Position numbers and translations under genes: made by a program
Shown: positions 10,521-22,887 of the stretch, piece after piece
Layout: the number at the start of each line of letters is the position of its first letter
Position numbering within the stretch: the first letter of the stretch is position 1
Assembly: GCA_008973525.1 (NCBI GenBank)
Contig: WACJ01000253.1
Coordinates: forward strand, 1 to 64,000
DNA: 64,000 nt
Direction: 5' to 3'
DNA from: Stenopsyche tienmushanensis
Lineage: Eukaryota > Arthropoda > Insecta > Trichoptera > Stenopsychidae
The notes under the pieces: generated by a model
What the model was told of the DNA's origin: nothing
What the model saw: only the letters and a program-made list of their open reading frames with translations
Databases searched by the model: none

Positions 10521-13500
10521 AAGTGAAAAAAAATATAAATATTATTTTTCTGTAATTTATTAATACAAAAATATGAATTAGCTTCTCATTAATAGTATCT
10601 ATTTATTAAGATGTTATATCCAACATCGGACATAAACGTTCCCCATAGATTTTCCTAAAGATAAATAATATTCATATGCAGGATTTTATTCATACGATGG
10701 CTTGAATTGGAAGCTTAACTATAATAAGAGTTTAAGAATCAGCCCACAGAACAACAAACAACCGTTTACAATATATAAAAAATATTGATGAAAAAGTATA
10801 AATATTTAATATTCGTATTTAAATGAGTGAAGTTATTATAAAATCAATTAACAAATCGCAATATACGATGACCAGCGAAACATAGCTTCGATCAACATAA
10901 TCACGACTATAATTATTAGTAGAAAGGTAAGATATAAAAAAAACATTGACTAATGACATGATGAAGCTATCATTGAAAATTAGAAATGTTACACATGAAG
11001 ATCTTTCAACTGATAAACGCCTTCTATTATATTTTTAAATTTATGTAAATTTCAATAAAAGGGTAGTAAAAATATAATAAAATCAGTTGTGGGATGTACA
11101 GACAAGGAAATTTAATTAAAAACTTATTTGGTGCATAAACAAGGGCTGCATAAAGAATCATGCTAAAACAATAATGTTAAAATTACATCTTCCTTCATAT
11201 TATCCCGGCAAAAATCTTATTATCTTTTTTCTCATATATTCTTCCACATATATCCAAAGCTTTCTATGGGAGCGTATTAAAAATTATTTCACTACAGTTC
11301 ATTTCGTACAATGAATTTATGCTTATTAGGCAATTCGTCAGGTCGTTTTTCTTACTGAGCTCGATCGATATCCACACTTGTGCTTTAAGCACTTTTGTCT
11401 ATTATAAAAATGAGCAATACTATGTATATCGTTATGGTAATGAGGCAACAAATTATGCAAAGCACTGCCCATTTTCTTCGCTTTTTTGCTTTGCTTCCTC
11501 TTCGGATTCTTCTATTTGCGGTCTTTTATACACAAATTCCAACGATTAAATTAACTTTAGGCTAACGTTTACGTTTAAGGATTATCAGTCCATTTTATCA
11601 CGTATTCCGTAATCTGCAATAAAGATCTGAGCTATCCTTTTAAGGGGAACGGTTTGATAAATTAGAACACCCTGATTTCACAACAAAAAAAAATACATAA
11701 CAAAAACGACTTCCATTATTGTGAATAGTTCCATTGGCGAGTGTTTAAATGCCAATTTGAAACTCATTTGTATGCTTTACAATAGCGTCGTGCAAATGTC
11801 GATATTGGCCATTAAACGTTTTGGATATCAATATAAAAAAAGCTATTGTCAATGGTTTTAAAACAAATATTTACATAATCAATTGTATTGGTTGCCATTG
11901 ATATGTTAAAAGCATGAAAGTAAATTCCATAAAATGATACATTTTTCCATAATGGATTTCATATTTGTATCTATAAATGTGTTTACCTTTATAATCTGCA
12001 ATAAAGCTTAACTCCATTTTATTGAAATATAATTTATTTGGAGAATAGCTTTTGGAAATCCTTTTTATGTTATCGATCATTTTAATATGATTAAGAACTC
12101 ATGATATTTTAATCCAGTCGCTCAATCAATAGACTACCTATAAACACAATATGATTGATAATATTCGTACTAGTTCAGTCAATAAAAAATGATAGATTAG
12201 TGAATTATACATACGGTGACTAATCAGCAAAATGGCTTACACAATGTTAGTAAGCAGCGAGTAGTCATGAAAAACCAAAAACCTGCATAGGTCATGATTG
12301 AGACGCAATGTTGTAAATTATTAGAAAACATATCGTTATAAGTTGCAATTTTTAAACGTTTCGAGAAGATTTGAATACAACTATCTTCTTTGTACTCACC
12401 AGAAATTCATAGATTTCTAATAGTAATTTATAGGACAATATATCTAATAAATCTATAAAAGTATGAATAGTTTTAAGACGAGTCGTTAATTTATTTTTAA
12501 ATGCATTCAAAATCAGACTAAAAGTCCTTCTAAACCTACAATATTTTAATCGAATAGTCTTAACCCAGTATTAAAAATTATTTCATCAAAAAAGTTTTAC
12601 AGAAAAAAGATCATAATCATTGATTTTTTTAGGTTTTAAGGTATTCATAACGCGAAAAACTTTTCATATAAACATACATATTTATGTTTGCTTCAAAATA
12701 AGTATGTTAATATTTTCATGTTCATTTACAGGCGAAATATTTCTGATGAAAAAAATACTCACCATCAAATCTGTATTTATGGCTTCTCATGAAATTGCCT
12801 TTTGTAATTGGATCAATGTTCCTGTAACCAAAAAAAAAACGAAAAAAAATCATACAAAAATTCATAAACACAGTCATTAAAGACGCATCCGCCTTCGAAA
12901 TAATAATGCAAGCGAGTCGTCAAAAGAAAGAGGTCGGGGAAAGTGTTAAGATTAAGAAGAAATTAAATAAATTTGCATCTTTGAGATGCATGAAGTCCGG
13001 ACCTATTCTTCGTGCACGTCCAATACCAAGTGCCAAAACGCAAGGTCCAATCTCCATTCAAAAGTGAAGATCGACAAATTTACGCAATCTCCAACTTTCT
13101 CCATTCGATTACTTATCTCAGATATTCAATATTGCGTTATTACACATTGACTTTAAAAAAATGTTTGACATGTTTCGGCAAAAAAACGACTTCGACACGA
13201 GCTGTCATAACCGCGTCGTAAGCATAAAGTAAGAGAATCGAAGACTTCTAAAAAGAGTAAACAACGTCGAACTTGGCATTTAACGATATTGAAAAATATA
13301 AAATACTATCTCTTTCAATTCAAAGAGTATGGAACTTATCGAACTTTTACACTTCGAAGGATGTCTTTTAAATTACTTTCGAACGAAGAAAAATTTATGA
13401 GCCAACAAAGATGTAGATTTAAATACAAAGTCTGAACATAGCATATATTGGAAATCTTCTTTGAAGGCCCATAATATACATTTTGTATAAAGATAAATCA

Positions 13501-14150
13501 ATATTTTCGCAGAATGATTGTAGCAAAATAGTACAATAATCCGGCATTGTGTATTGTTAGAATATAAATACTATCGCTTGAGATACGCTTAATGTTTAAA
13601 TACAGATGATGAAGCACATAAATCGACAATTCATTTGGGAAGAATGCCTTAATAAATCAAATGTATATAAATACATTTGTATAAATCAACACAAAAGATG
13701 AGCGTGACTGCAGAAACACGCCCGTCTAAAGCTATTTTTGATCACAACTTTCTATAAGCAATGACCGTTATTTCATAGAAGTAGTTTAAATTTAACTAAA
13801 TATAGCATTACAAAGAAGTCTTAAAGAATATAAGAGGCTAACGTGATGGACGTATAGAAATAGTTTTGTCTGTAGTGTGACAATTTTGTCGTTACCATAT
13901 AGTATAGGAGGCAGCGACCGAAATTTTATAATAATTTCTAAAAAGCTAATTTTTTATTCAGTCAGTATTTATACAATATACACCAGGAAAGTGACAATCT
14001 ACGTTGTAGACATTAATACCAAAAGTAACTTAATACATATTTAAAATAGTCTTAAAATTGAATATTTCAATCGTTTAGAATATGTTTAAAATCAAGATTA
14101 TAGAATAATATTTATATAAAAAGTACAATAAAATGGATACTGAATAAAAG
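10521..14150. other. AT-rich non-coding with one island near 12.9-13.25 kb
   Basis: Nothing was recognised. The patch 12880-13250 is GC-richer and has a short plus-strand frame (13012-13221) with basic composition but no known motif. Confidence 0.5.
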
Positions 14151-14159
14151 CAACCGAGT

Positions 14160-14480
14160 CCGCTATATAAATCTGGAATTCTCAAGCCTCGTGTTTATGC
14201 AAAGTTTAAATAATTGCTCGAAGCCTCGCAGCATATAAACTTACCCCAACAACCCTCATGGGGTTTGTTTTATGTGAGACTATTTTTGGTGACAGGGCCG
14301 TTAATTATTAAAGCGCTGCCCACCGAGGCTACTTTATATACTTGACCGAGCAAATGCCATTAATGGAAACTAAGTGACACAAAAAAGTACTTTGGCGGAA
14401 CCGATAAATGCGCTTTGGTAACACCGACTCTAATGAAATCTAGGTTTGAGAAACCTCCGACCGAGTATGCATAATGAGTG
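14160..14480. promoter_or_regulatory. GC-richer island with a repeated AGCCTCG motif, candidate enhancer
   Basis: This 320-bp block stands out from its AT-rich flanks. AGCCTCG occurs at 14185-14191 and 14222-14228 in direct orientation and once inverted at 14324-14330. Homeodomain-like TTAATTATTAA and POU-like TTTATGCAAA motifs are also present. There is no coding frame. The combination is typical of conserved regulatory DNA, but this is inference. Confidence 0.25.
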
Positions 14481-14760
14481 AGAATCTAAAAATATAGCAT
14501 ATTTAATGACGAAAAACGAAAAATAATTAGGCAGACCTTAATATTTTCATTCAAACATTAATCCGTAAATGCACAGTAATTTATCTACATCAGTTTTGAT
14601 TAATGATTGTGAATGATTATATGTTCATTTTCGAAAAAATCATGACAAATACTGCAATGTAATGCGATTTATATTCAAATTGGTTGCTTAAAAAATCGAG
14701 CTTATAAAATAAATACTGCGGCGTCCGAGTTACATTTTGACATTGATTTTGAAGATTATT

Positions 14761-14786
14761 ATATATATATATATATATATATATAT
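14761..14786. repeat. (AT)n microsatellite
   Basis: Thirteen uninterrupted AT dinucleotides. Simple repeat. Confidence 0.95.
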
Positions 14787-16950
14787 TAACACAAATTGAT
14801 TAATAATTATTATTGATTAAATTTTATACATAAAGTCTTGCTGAATATTTATATATCAAAATAGCAAATTAATATGAAATAAAAAAATTACAATAGTTGA
14901 TTTAAACCTTATATATGCCCATTGTTCTACATATAGGACTGTCATTGTGTTTTTGTTGATAAGTTACATGTGGTAATTTTACATCCGCTAAAGGTTAATA
15001 ATCTCGTTATCAATTTTTTATTAATGCATTTTAAGCAACAACAAAAATATTTTGTATTTTTACTGCGTTTTAACTCTTCGAATGCTAGTTATTGAAGGAC
15101 AGAATGTCGTTGGTATATCAGGGCTTATATGCATCTATTTGGCAATATATTCGTCTTCTTAAGCTGCATCAAATATAGGATATCGGAGATAAAGCATTTC
15201 CATGTGGAATTGACTCACAAATAGAAATAACACTGGATTTAGTGCATCCTTCAATTTGACAGAATTTGAATTTCATAAGCAAATTTATAAAAACCCTTAA
15301 TATTATTATGTAGTATGTTCTCTTCAATGTGTCGAACCAAATATCAATTCATTGATTCGAGATCGCTCTGTTACAGATTATGAAGGTAATTCGAAATACG
15401 CTTAATTGGGGTAGAATTGAAACTCCTTAATCTGAATGTGAAGAAATTGAGGATTTTTCATAAAGTGATAAGAAAATCTTCCGTCAGAAACTAATAGCAA
15501 AAAATGATTTATTTAGATCAAATATACATTGCAAAATACAAAACAGTTATTTCGTGCTATTTACGGATTAAAAGGTTATCTTGATTTAAGGGACGATTTT
15601 ATTATGTTCATTAAAAAAAAAAACTTTTTTTTCTTCGTGTATCGGAAATAACCAATGTTTAAGAATACGTTCAATAAATTTCAAGTCGATATAAATGAAA
15701 TTCGCAAAGTTATAGGACGACGAGGAGAAGCTACCCTTCGCGAAGCTAAGGAGAGGAGAAACTTATTTTTCCAAGCTCATGGAAGTGCTCCCACACGCTC
15801 TCAATGATCATTCTTTATGAAACTTTGCAGGCATATGTATAATAAACGTCTTCATCGGATAGACTACAATTATCTAAAAATATTCAACCGTTATTTTTTT
15901 ATAAACAAAAAACTATAAATAATGTTGGTAAAAACACACATTATTTTTCAAACGTTCATTATTTTTTTATTTTTTAATATTCCTTCCTAATTTTAGTCTA
16001 TACTATACACGATATTATAAAAAGTAAAAATATGATTAATTCTTTTGCTGCAAATCATCTGTCCAGGACATAGGACTTCCATAGTGAAGAATGTTATCGC
16101 TCGTCCATCGACATGCGTGGCTCCCCCCGCTACTACTATATTTTGTAAAATTTTAAAAAATATTTTTATATTCAATAAAGATCGCTTAGTTAACATACTA
16201 AATAGCAATTTTCTATATTTAATACTTTTTGTAATAAAAAATGTTAAAAAAACAGATCTCTTTTAGACTCAAAAAGGTAGAAACGTCATAAAGGTGAAAT
16301 TTTGAGATCTTTTCAAAATGTTAAAAAAAAATCTATTTCAATAATCCTGACACCTAATATATAGGGTCTATGTGTGAAACGTAGCAAAAAAACCACTAAA
16401 TCACTATATTTTTATTAAAATTTCTTCAATTTAAATATAAATAATTATTTTACATATAATAAAAAATCAACTCTCCTGGAACTTGTGCGCTACAAAATAT
16501 GACTCACTAATCAAGGGTTAAAAGAACACGATCTAATCAACAATCAAAAATTGGCTTGATATGATTATTTAAAGCATTTTAACAATTGGAATATATTGAA
16601 ATACTTTAAATTTATTTTGCAAAGGTGTGTTGGATAGTTAACAACGTAAATCGAAGAAATACTGTATATTTGATTGTAATTGTATTGCAATTATGGAAAC
16701 AGGTTTGTTTTACCTTAATGCATTTCGCATGTAAAAATAAAAATGTTTTCATTCGAATGCATACAATACGACACGTTATTAGATTCTAGATAACATTGAC
16801 CCACAGAAAGAAGAACCCATCGAACGAATAAGTCATAAACGTGTCGAAACGCGTATAAATTTATTTTTCATTTTTATGAGCTTGCAATAAAAAGATAAAA
16901 TCTTTACGGCAATGTTAGCAACTATGCTTTTCATACAATAAATATGATTG
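14787..16950. other. AT-rich non-coding, possible piggyBac-type end near 16.5 kb
   Basis: No coding content was recognised. A near-palindromic CACCTAATATATAGGGTC (about 16350-16367) and GGGTTAA (TTAA at 16518-16521) in the order expected for a piggyBac-type right end were noted, but without a transposase. Confidence 0.35.
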
Positions 16951-17420
16951 ATTAGCCAAGATCGCCGTCCGCAATACGCAAATAACCGTTCTTCCGATGG
17001 CTACGCGAAGACATTTCGGCATGGCCCGGAGCCCAAGAGGCCTGAGAACCACTGATCCGATCCCCTTACAAATTTACAACATTATCGAGATGAACGAGAC
17101 GAGGGTGACCAATAGACGGAAACCGCATTTAAGTGGTCAAGGAGCGGACAAATTGCCGGTTATAATCCCGACTGACCGTCGCTCTGCATATATTTTGGCC
17201 GAAGATTACCATCCCACTCGTGCAAAACAATACGCCGTAAAATATAACGGGTATTGTGGGTCGTGGGTTCATGGTTCGATCCCAGCCCGGACCCAGGATC
17301 GGGGGGTCATCGTGGGTCGCAGACATGAATCGCGAATGAATTCGTTAATTGTTTAATATAGGTCCCGGAGACTTGACATTTAATCGACAATCAACCGGTC
17401 AATAATAAATATGATCACGG
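16950..17420. other. GC-rich segment with a tRNA-type B box
   Basis: This block is clearly richer in GC and CpG than its surroundings. It contains GGTTCGATCCC (about 17273-17283), matching the pol III B-box consensus. A plus-strand frame of 119 codons (16997-17356) runs through it but has no recognisable motif, and the opposite strand is also open, suggesting composition rather than coding. A tRNA-derived SINE or another repeat is the most likely origin. No tRNA cloverleaf could be completed. Confidence 0.35.
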
Positions 17421-17875
17421 TCTTCGTGATACGACTGCACCTCGAAAAAAAATGCATTTGAAATGCACATTATTAATGATGAGAAATTTCAAATGTCAGT
17501 TGGTGATATTAAAGCATTACAAAGAAATAATGTTGTTAAATGATATTACATAAAAAAATAATGGGATAAAAGTGCAGAGCATCTTCCATATGCAATTGCA
17601 AGCTGCAACCGTTATAAAATAGGATCATTGAATTATATCTACACATAACGTCAGGATCATGGATCAGGATATTCACGATCTTGCAGTCAGTCAAAAAATT
17701 AAAAAATCGTATGTTGTTGAAGGGATAATCCAATAATAATTTGAGTTAATAAGTGGTCATGCCTAGTATTTCTTCTCGAAATTTCTCGAAGAATATGCAA
17801 AATCGAGAATTCTCATTTCAGAAATCTATAAAATTTTTATTCTATAAAATAAAATTTGTGTGTTTTAGCTTAAAA

Positions 17876-18067
17876 CTAATTATTTATTTCGAAGATAGAA
17901 ATATTTCGAATTTCATTTGATTTTTTAAATGCACGCTCAGCCTCCACACTCGTTGGAGGTATCTTCATCAGATAATTAAATGCTAGTTTGAGTTGATGAC
18001 CGCGTGAGCTCCTATTTTCGTATAATACCATCAATGTGACTGATAAAATTCCTTTTTGTTGAGACAC
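17876..18067 (-). pseudogene. hAT transposase C-terminal dimerisation fragment
   Basis: The minus-strand frame contains FNYLMKIPPTSVEAERAF followed by KKSNEIRN. This matches the hAT C-terminal dimerisation region, whose core is of the form L..IP.TS...ER.FS. The true reading frame probably enters upstream of the local ATG. Only this tail of the transposase is left, without the zinc finger or catalytic residues. Copies B and C keep shorter versions of the same motif. Confidence 0.75.
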
Positions 18068-18540
18068 GGACTAAAACTTCCCGATTTCCCAACAAATTAT
18101 TTATTTCCATCGCTGCAGATGAATACTTATATACTATACACTTTGATGCGATTCGTAATTATATTACGGAGAAATACAATAATTTTGAGCCCCGTATCTA
18201 TTATATTTTACATCAATATTTACATTATTAGAGTCGATGTGTAGTAAATACATCACCGGGAGGAAAAGGTTAAGTTAATTTAAAAATTTGAAAAACATAT
18301 ATGTATACATAGATTAGACAATTACAGTCCCTAGGTGTCGCCCAAGCTCGCCAATTAGTAGTTACGCCACTATTTCCAAGCGTCCAAATTTCGGCGGAAA
18401 TTTCTCGATTTAGTAGCCTTCATCGTGCTGGTGAGGTGTACGATTTCTGTTAGATAAAAAATTCAATCCCGAATTTTTCGGGATTACGTTTATTAATCCC
18501 GGGATTCATGAGCACCTAAAACTGTCCGGGATTATTGCCT
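17876..18540 (-). mobile_element. hAT-derived non-autonomous element, copy A
   Basis: This is the reverse-complement counterpart of the elements at 42.8 and 49.26 kb. Shared landmarks in element orientation are a run of CCCGGGATT and AATCCCGAAAAA motifs near one end, CACCTCACCAGCA, CTACTAAATCGAGA, GTATACATATATAGA-type sequence, CGGTGATGTATTTACTACA, CAGCGACGGAAATAAATAAT, and a coding scrap. The GGGATT-rich end lies near 18480-18540. The other end is uncertain, perhaps as far as about 17,770. Similarity is seen directly by eye and is extensive across about 600 bp. No target duplication could be fixed. Confidence 0.8.
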
Positions 18541-18652
18541 CAATATTTACTCTTTCAAATTTAGGAAATAAGGGTAAACCTGAATCGAAACGATTAATGA
18601 AAAATATTCATATTTCCAATCTCCCAAATTTGTTGGTTTGGCGATTTTTTCT

Positions 18653-18715
18653 TCAATCTGGATTTGAACCCAAACCGTACGATTCCAGGATCTAAATCAG
18701 TATACAAGCATTTAG
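18653..18715 (-). repeat. tRNA-like repeat (SINE-type head), copy 1
   Basis: On the minus strand TTAGATCCTGGA is followed after a short spacer by GGGTTCAAATCCAGATT, a good pol III B box. The same two blocks occur at 63185-63262 (minus) and, diverged, at 43865-43925 (plus). This suggests a tRNA-derived interspersed repeat. The A box is degenerate. Confidence 0.5.
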
Positions 18716-18729
18716 ACGTGATTATTAAA

Positions 18730-20360
18730 TGATTATTTTAAAAACAATTATTTGCCTTATTTCTAGTTGTTTTATTTCAATTAAATACTAAGATAATAAT
18801 ATTTATATACAATACTTTACTTTTCTACATACATTTTATTGTTCTTCTTCTAGTTATGCAGTAGTTATACTAAAGCGATATTTTAAGCATAAATTTAGCG
18901 TTAATTTGTATTATGTTTAGTCATAGAAATAAAATAAAATGCTATTTTTTTAAAATAAAATCATGTAACTCATATTCACGTACTAAAGAGCTTAACACCA
19001 CCGAGCACCACAATGAACATATGTACTAACAACCTATTGCTGCGGTCGAATTATATTTTTTATCATACAATCTAAGTAAATATGAGCAAACCACTAACTA
19101 GTGTGTTTCTAATATGTGGTGGATATACTTGATTTAAAAAAAATGATAAAATCGAACAAGACAATTCCAAATATTTACGGAAGAATATTCTATTCGACTT
19201 TTTTGCGAATTTAATAAAAATATATATGGCACTATGAATGAGTTTCCAGGTCACATTTGAATAAATCGTTATCGCCGACAAGAAAAGCAATCCATCAACA
19301 CTTTGTTTTGGCACTGTCATCAACATCCAGTTGGCAGTGTCTGGATATGAAAATGAATCGAGATAAAACCTAAAAATATGCTCGAATTATTTATAGCACA
19401 TTTTAAATGCCGTATTTAACGACAAATTCAAAAACGGCATTTAAATATAGCACAGAAAAATATATAGTATAAATGGGGTCATTTTGCATATTTTAAAACA
19501 GATTTTCATTAAAAAAAAAGGAAAGTGCAATAAGACGTCTCTAATGGATTCAAAAGCGCATTAGACTTTAAAATGAATTCGCGGAAGTATTTTTTGATTA
19601 CGTCTAGTTGCATAAAAAGATACATATGTAATGTGACATTTATGATTATGGCTATAGTGATTGAGTTAAATATTAATCAATGATAAATCCGGTTAAATTG
19701 ATATTATCGAAATTAAAATACGTGTGTATTCCAAATATACAGTTATATAACGGTCTGCATGATTAAGATGCGGTGTGCGAGGTCACTTTTATTTTTCGAG
19801 CGTTCCTACAGAAACACCAGTATGGTATATTCGTCGCGGTATTTCCTCGATCAATTTTTTTTAATGCCAATTTTACGTTTGTACACTATGACCTATGAAT
19901 GCATACGATTGCGCGAAAATAAAACTGGTTCCAAGCGCGTAAAATTAATTCCGATTACTTATTTATGGACGTCTGACGTAAAGCTCTTCAGTATCGTGCA
20001 TATTTGAATTATAAAGAAGTATCGTGTAACACTTTAATGCAATCCTGGCGTAGATATCATATTTAAATGAATGAGCAGAACAATACAGAATTCCGTACGA
20101 TGAAAACTGCAGAAATTGGTTCCAATGTAATATCCATTTATTGGAAGGAGACATATTCGGATCTTCTTCATTAAATACATCAAATATTATAATAACCGAG
20201 TTTTATTGCGGGTACCCAGATAAAAGGGCGTTTTTTAATGAGTAACTTTGGTAAGTGGTGTTTTATTTGTCGATCAGATTGAATTTCTTTCTTTTGTCAG
20301 TGTTTGATCAGCGGCTGGAGCGTATATCTTAAGTTAAAAAAAAACACAAAAACAACCCCT
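18730..20360. other. AT-rich non-coding stretch
   Basis: Several short frames (for example 19759-20007 plus) lack recognisable motifs. No repeat ends were identified. Confidence 0.5.
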
Positions 20361-20367
20361 ATTAATA

Positions 20368-20948
20368 ATGGAAGGCTTTGTTTTGAGCAAACTATTTTTA
20401 CGCTCTTGTATGCTGTATGAGTTTCATAAAAAAAATCGGTATCTAAAAACATCTGTGCCATTTATGGTGAAATTTTGTCGATTTGACAATGCCAGAAATG
20501 GTTTAGAAATTTTAAATCAGTAAACAACAGACAAGAGAGTAGACAAACCGAGAAGTGGAACTCCTAAAGTTATCGGTAAGGATCGTATAGCTTCAGTAAT
20601 TAAAGCCAATCCAAAGTTTTTCATTCAAGAAATGACGAAGCAAGAAAGAAAAAGAACGGATATTCATGATTTAGCGTTGAAAGAAATATGCAAGAGATTG
20701 GTAAAGTGTGGAAATAAGGCCCATACGCATGTGTAAAGCTTTCGAAGAAACTAAAATGCTGTTCTTAGAATACATGGTGAGTGCGGACGATAAATGGGTT
20801 ATGTACGACTATGTTATTATGTCTGTTTAGTGAGATATTCATGGTATAATTTATTTTGAATCGCTGAAATCCGAAGAAATCATCATGGCTTAAAAATACT
20901 GCAATCAACTGGACAGAATATAAAATTAATTGAAAAAAAGAGGCCTGC
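20368..20948 (+). pseudogene. Mariner transposase relic, truncated at the 3' end
   Basis: Pieces in all three plus frames line up in mariner order. They are CMLYEFHKKN, then NICAIYGEILSI and QCQKWFRNFKS (helix-turn-helix region), KPRSGTPKVIGKDRIASVI with KANPKFFIQEMTK, SADDKWVMYD with the first catalytic Asp, then DIHGIIYFESLKSEEI and YCNQLDRI with several stops. The sequence ends at KKRPA, just before where the second Asp motif should be, and is followed within about 40 bp by a hAT-type end. No inverted repeats were found. The order and spacing make the family assignment firm. It is too decayed to be functional. Confidence 0.85.
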
Positions 20949-20981
20949 TTAGATTAACCCCCATCCGGTAAACCTCTAACA

Positions 20982-21052
20982 CAGCGATTCTTAAACAGGA
21001 GTCCGCGAACCCCTGGGGGTCCGCGAATCCATTGCTGGGGGTCCGCGGAGAT
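20982..21052 (+). mobile_element. hAT-type terminal sequence
   Basis: CAGCGATTCTTAAACAGGAG followed by three GTCCGCG units within about 50 bp matches the CAGNGGTTCTTAAAC...GGTCCGCG pattern at the ends of many hAT (Charlie/Buster-like) elements. The opposite end was not found. The element, or a fragment of it, may account for part of 21050-21800. The terminus abuts the truncated mariner relic, suggesting insertion or rearrangement. Confidence 0.55.
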
Positions 21053-22130
21053 ACAAAAAAATATTTAACTATACTTGAACAAGATATTTTTGTGGAACTA
21101 TTTTCAGAAAACATTATAAAAGGATTGGAATGGGGTCCGTCAAAAAAGTTTGTTCAAGAGGGGTTTAGATGGGAAAAATATACATGTAATGATGGTATCA
21201 TAAAAGGTCTGTAGAACTATTTTAAATCGAAATCGCCTCATTTTTTTAAAAATTTGCCCAAGGGTAGAGGAAGATTTTAAATATCGATGAAGATTATTTT
21301 GTAGATTTTTTTTAGTAAATCTTCGATTCAGATGGCTTTAAAGACAGTCGTTTTCTTGAAAGGCAGTGAAATCTTCCTTTTTTTCCTCACAAGGTCATAG
21401 TTAGATAATGTAATATTACTTAAAATAAACATAATTTAAATTCTGCAAATTTAATAGTTAAATTAAGGAAGTTGTAATAACAATTTTTCAGCTTTGTGAG
21501 ACTACGAAAAATAAATTTTTGCTATCTTAAAAATATCTTCATTCAGAAGAACTACTGTCAGGCGGGAAGATAGCAAGTGCCGTAAATAAGTGTGCCAGGA
21601 CTCCTGTATCTATTCACATTATTCTTCCCGAACACACCCCCGTAGTCTAAACAATGAAAAGTTAGCAAAACACTTCTTTGTTTTTTCCGTACACGAGAAG
21701 AAGACATCTTATATCCTGGTAGCCTAGATTTATGAGACTGCTTATTTTTTCTCCATTTTCGATTTCTTTCAAGACCTTAGCAAAAAAAAAGCTTAACCGT
21801 CATGTTGTTTTTAAACTTTAAGCCAATGTTAAAGAAAGACGTCGAAAAAAATTCATTTTAAAATACAAAATCAAGTTTACATTTAAATCATCGTGACCTC
21901 TCTGTTTATATATTCGATTTTTTTTTGTACCCAAATACAAGTTCAATAGATTTGGTTTGGAGGCCAGCGAGAGATGAATTCGAAAATTAGCATGAGAATT
22001 TCATAAATTTGCATTACGTAATAATTTTGATGGTTATATGTGCGAAGGACCATCATTTCGGTTATTAAAGTGTTTAAAACATTTACATATGCTAATGAAT
22101 ACCAAAAACAATGCCGAGCCGAAAAAATGC
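21053..22130. other. Probable transposon interior, undetermined
   Basis: The sequence after the hAT-type end has a short plus frame (21032-21214) and patches such as CTGTCAGGCGGGAAGATAGC, but no transposase motif was recognised. Confidence 0.3.
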
Positions 22131-22650
22131 TTCAATAAATAACAGGCGCCATCTCTGTATGGAGATGCGTCCTTAAAGTATCGAATAAATCTTAATGGAA
22201 TCGATATGCTTTTTAAGTATCGATAAATAACGAGGAATTAGCAGCTTTTATATTCGATTGATTAAAAAAAAAAAAACATTTTTAATCAATTTATACGTAG
22301 ATATGCAAATCGATATTGGTATACGCAGTAGCTTGTGCTGGATGTGAAGAGAATCGTCGAGAGTTCAGGAATGAGGAAGAAAAATATTTAAACGGGCTCT
22401 AAAATTCGGATGCATTTATATTATATGTGCATTATTATTTAGTGCAGTGTTGAAGTAGTTTGCTTTGTTGAATTTCAAAGCACATCGTTAAAACTTTCGA
22501 GTCGAGGTCGCATGGCGCCGAAGAGTTTTTGGCGTAATTGAATTAGAGCCAACCAGGACCAACTTGTTGCCTACATTAACCACATCGTATCGAAACTTAT
22601 TAATCAGAATGTTACACAGAGTACATCGGATAATGTAAAATACCTAATAT
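22131..22650. other. Islands with a CATCTC/GAGATG hairpin
   Basis: CATCTC (22150-22155) and GAGATG (22162-22167) form a perfect six-base-pair stem with a six-base loop just after GGCGC. A second GC-richer patch at 22480-22640 has no coding signal. Confidence 0.3.
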
Positions 22651-22887
22651 AACATGACGCCATCTTACAAAACGTAAAAATAGTATTTGAATACAAAACA
22701 TTTTTGTATATCATTGACATTGATTATGGCATTCTGATCATTTAATTGCAGTTTAGATGTCTATTTCGATTCAGTCTAAAATAATTTTTCTGAAAATATC
22801 ATCTAACTTTAAGCATTGTCAATGATCTTAGTCTACTTTTCGGCGTCTTTTTACAGATCCTTATATTATATAGCAATTTATTCCGAA

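Noticed and set aside
16997..17356. A 119-codon plus-strand frame
   Set aside because: The opposite strand is also open over most of it. Its GC-rich composition explains the lack of stops, and it runs through a tRNA-type B box.
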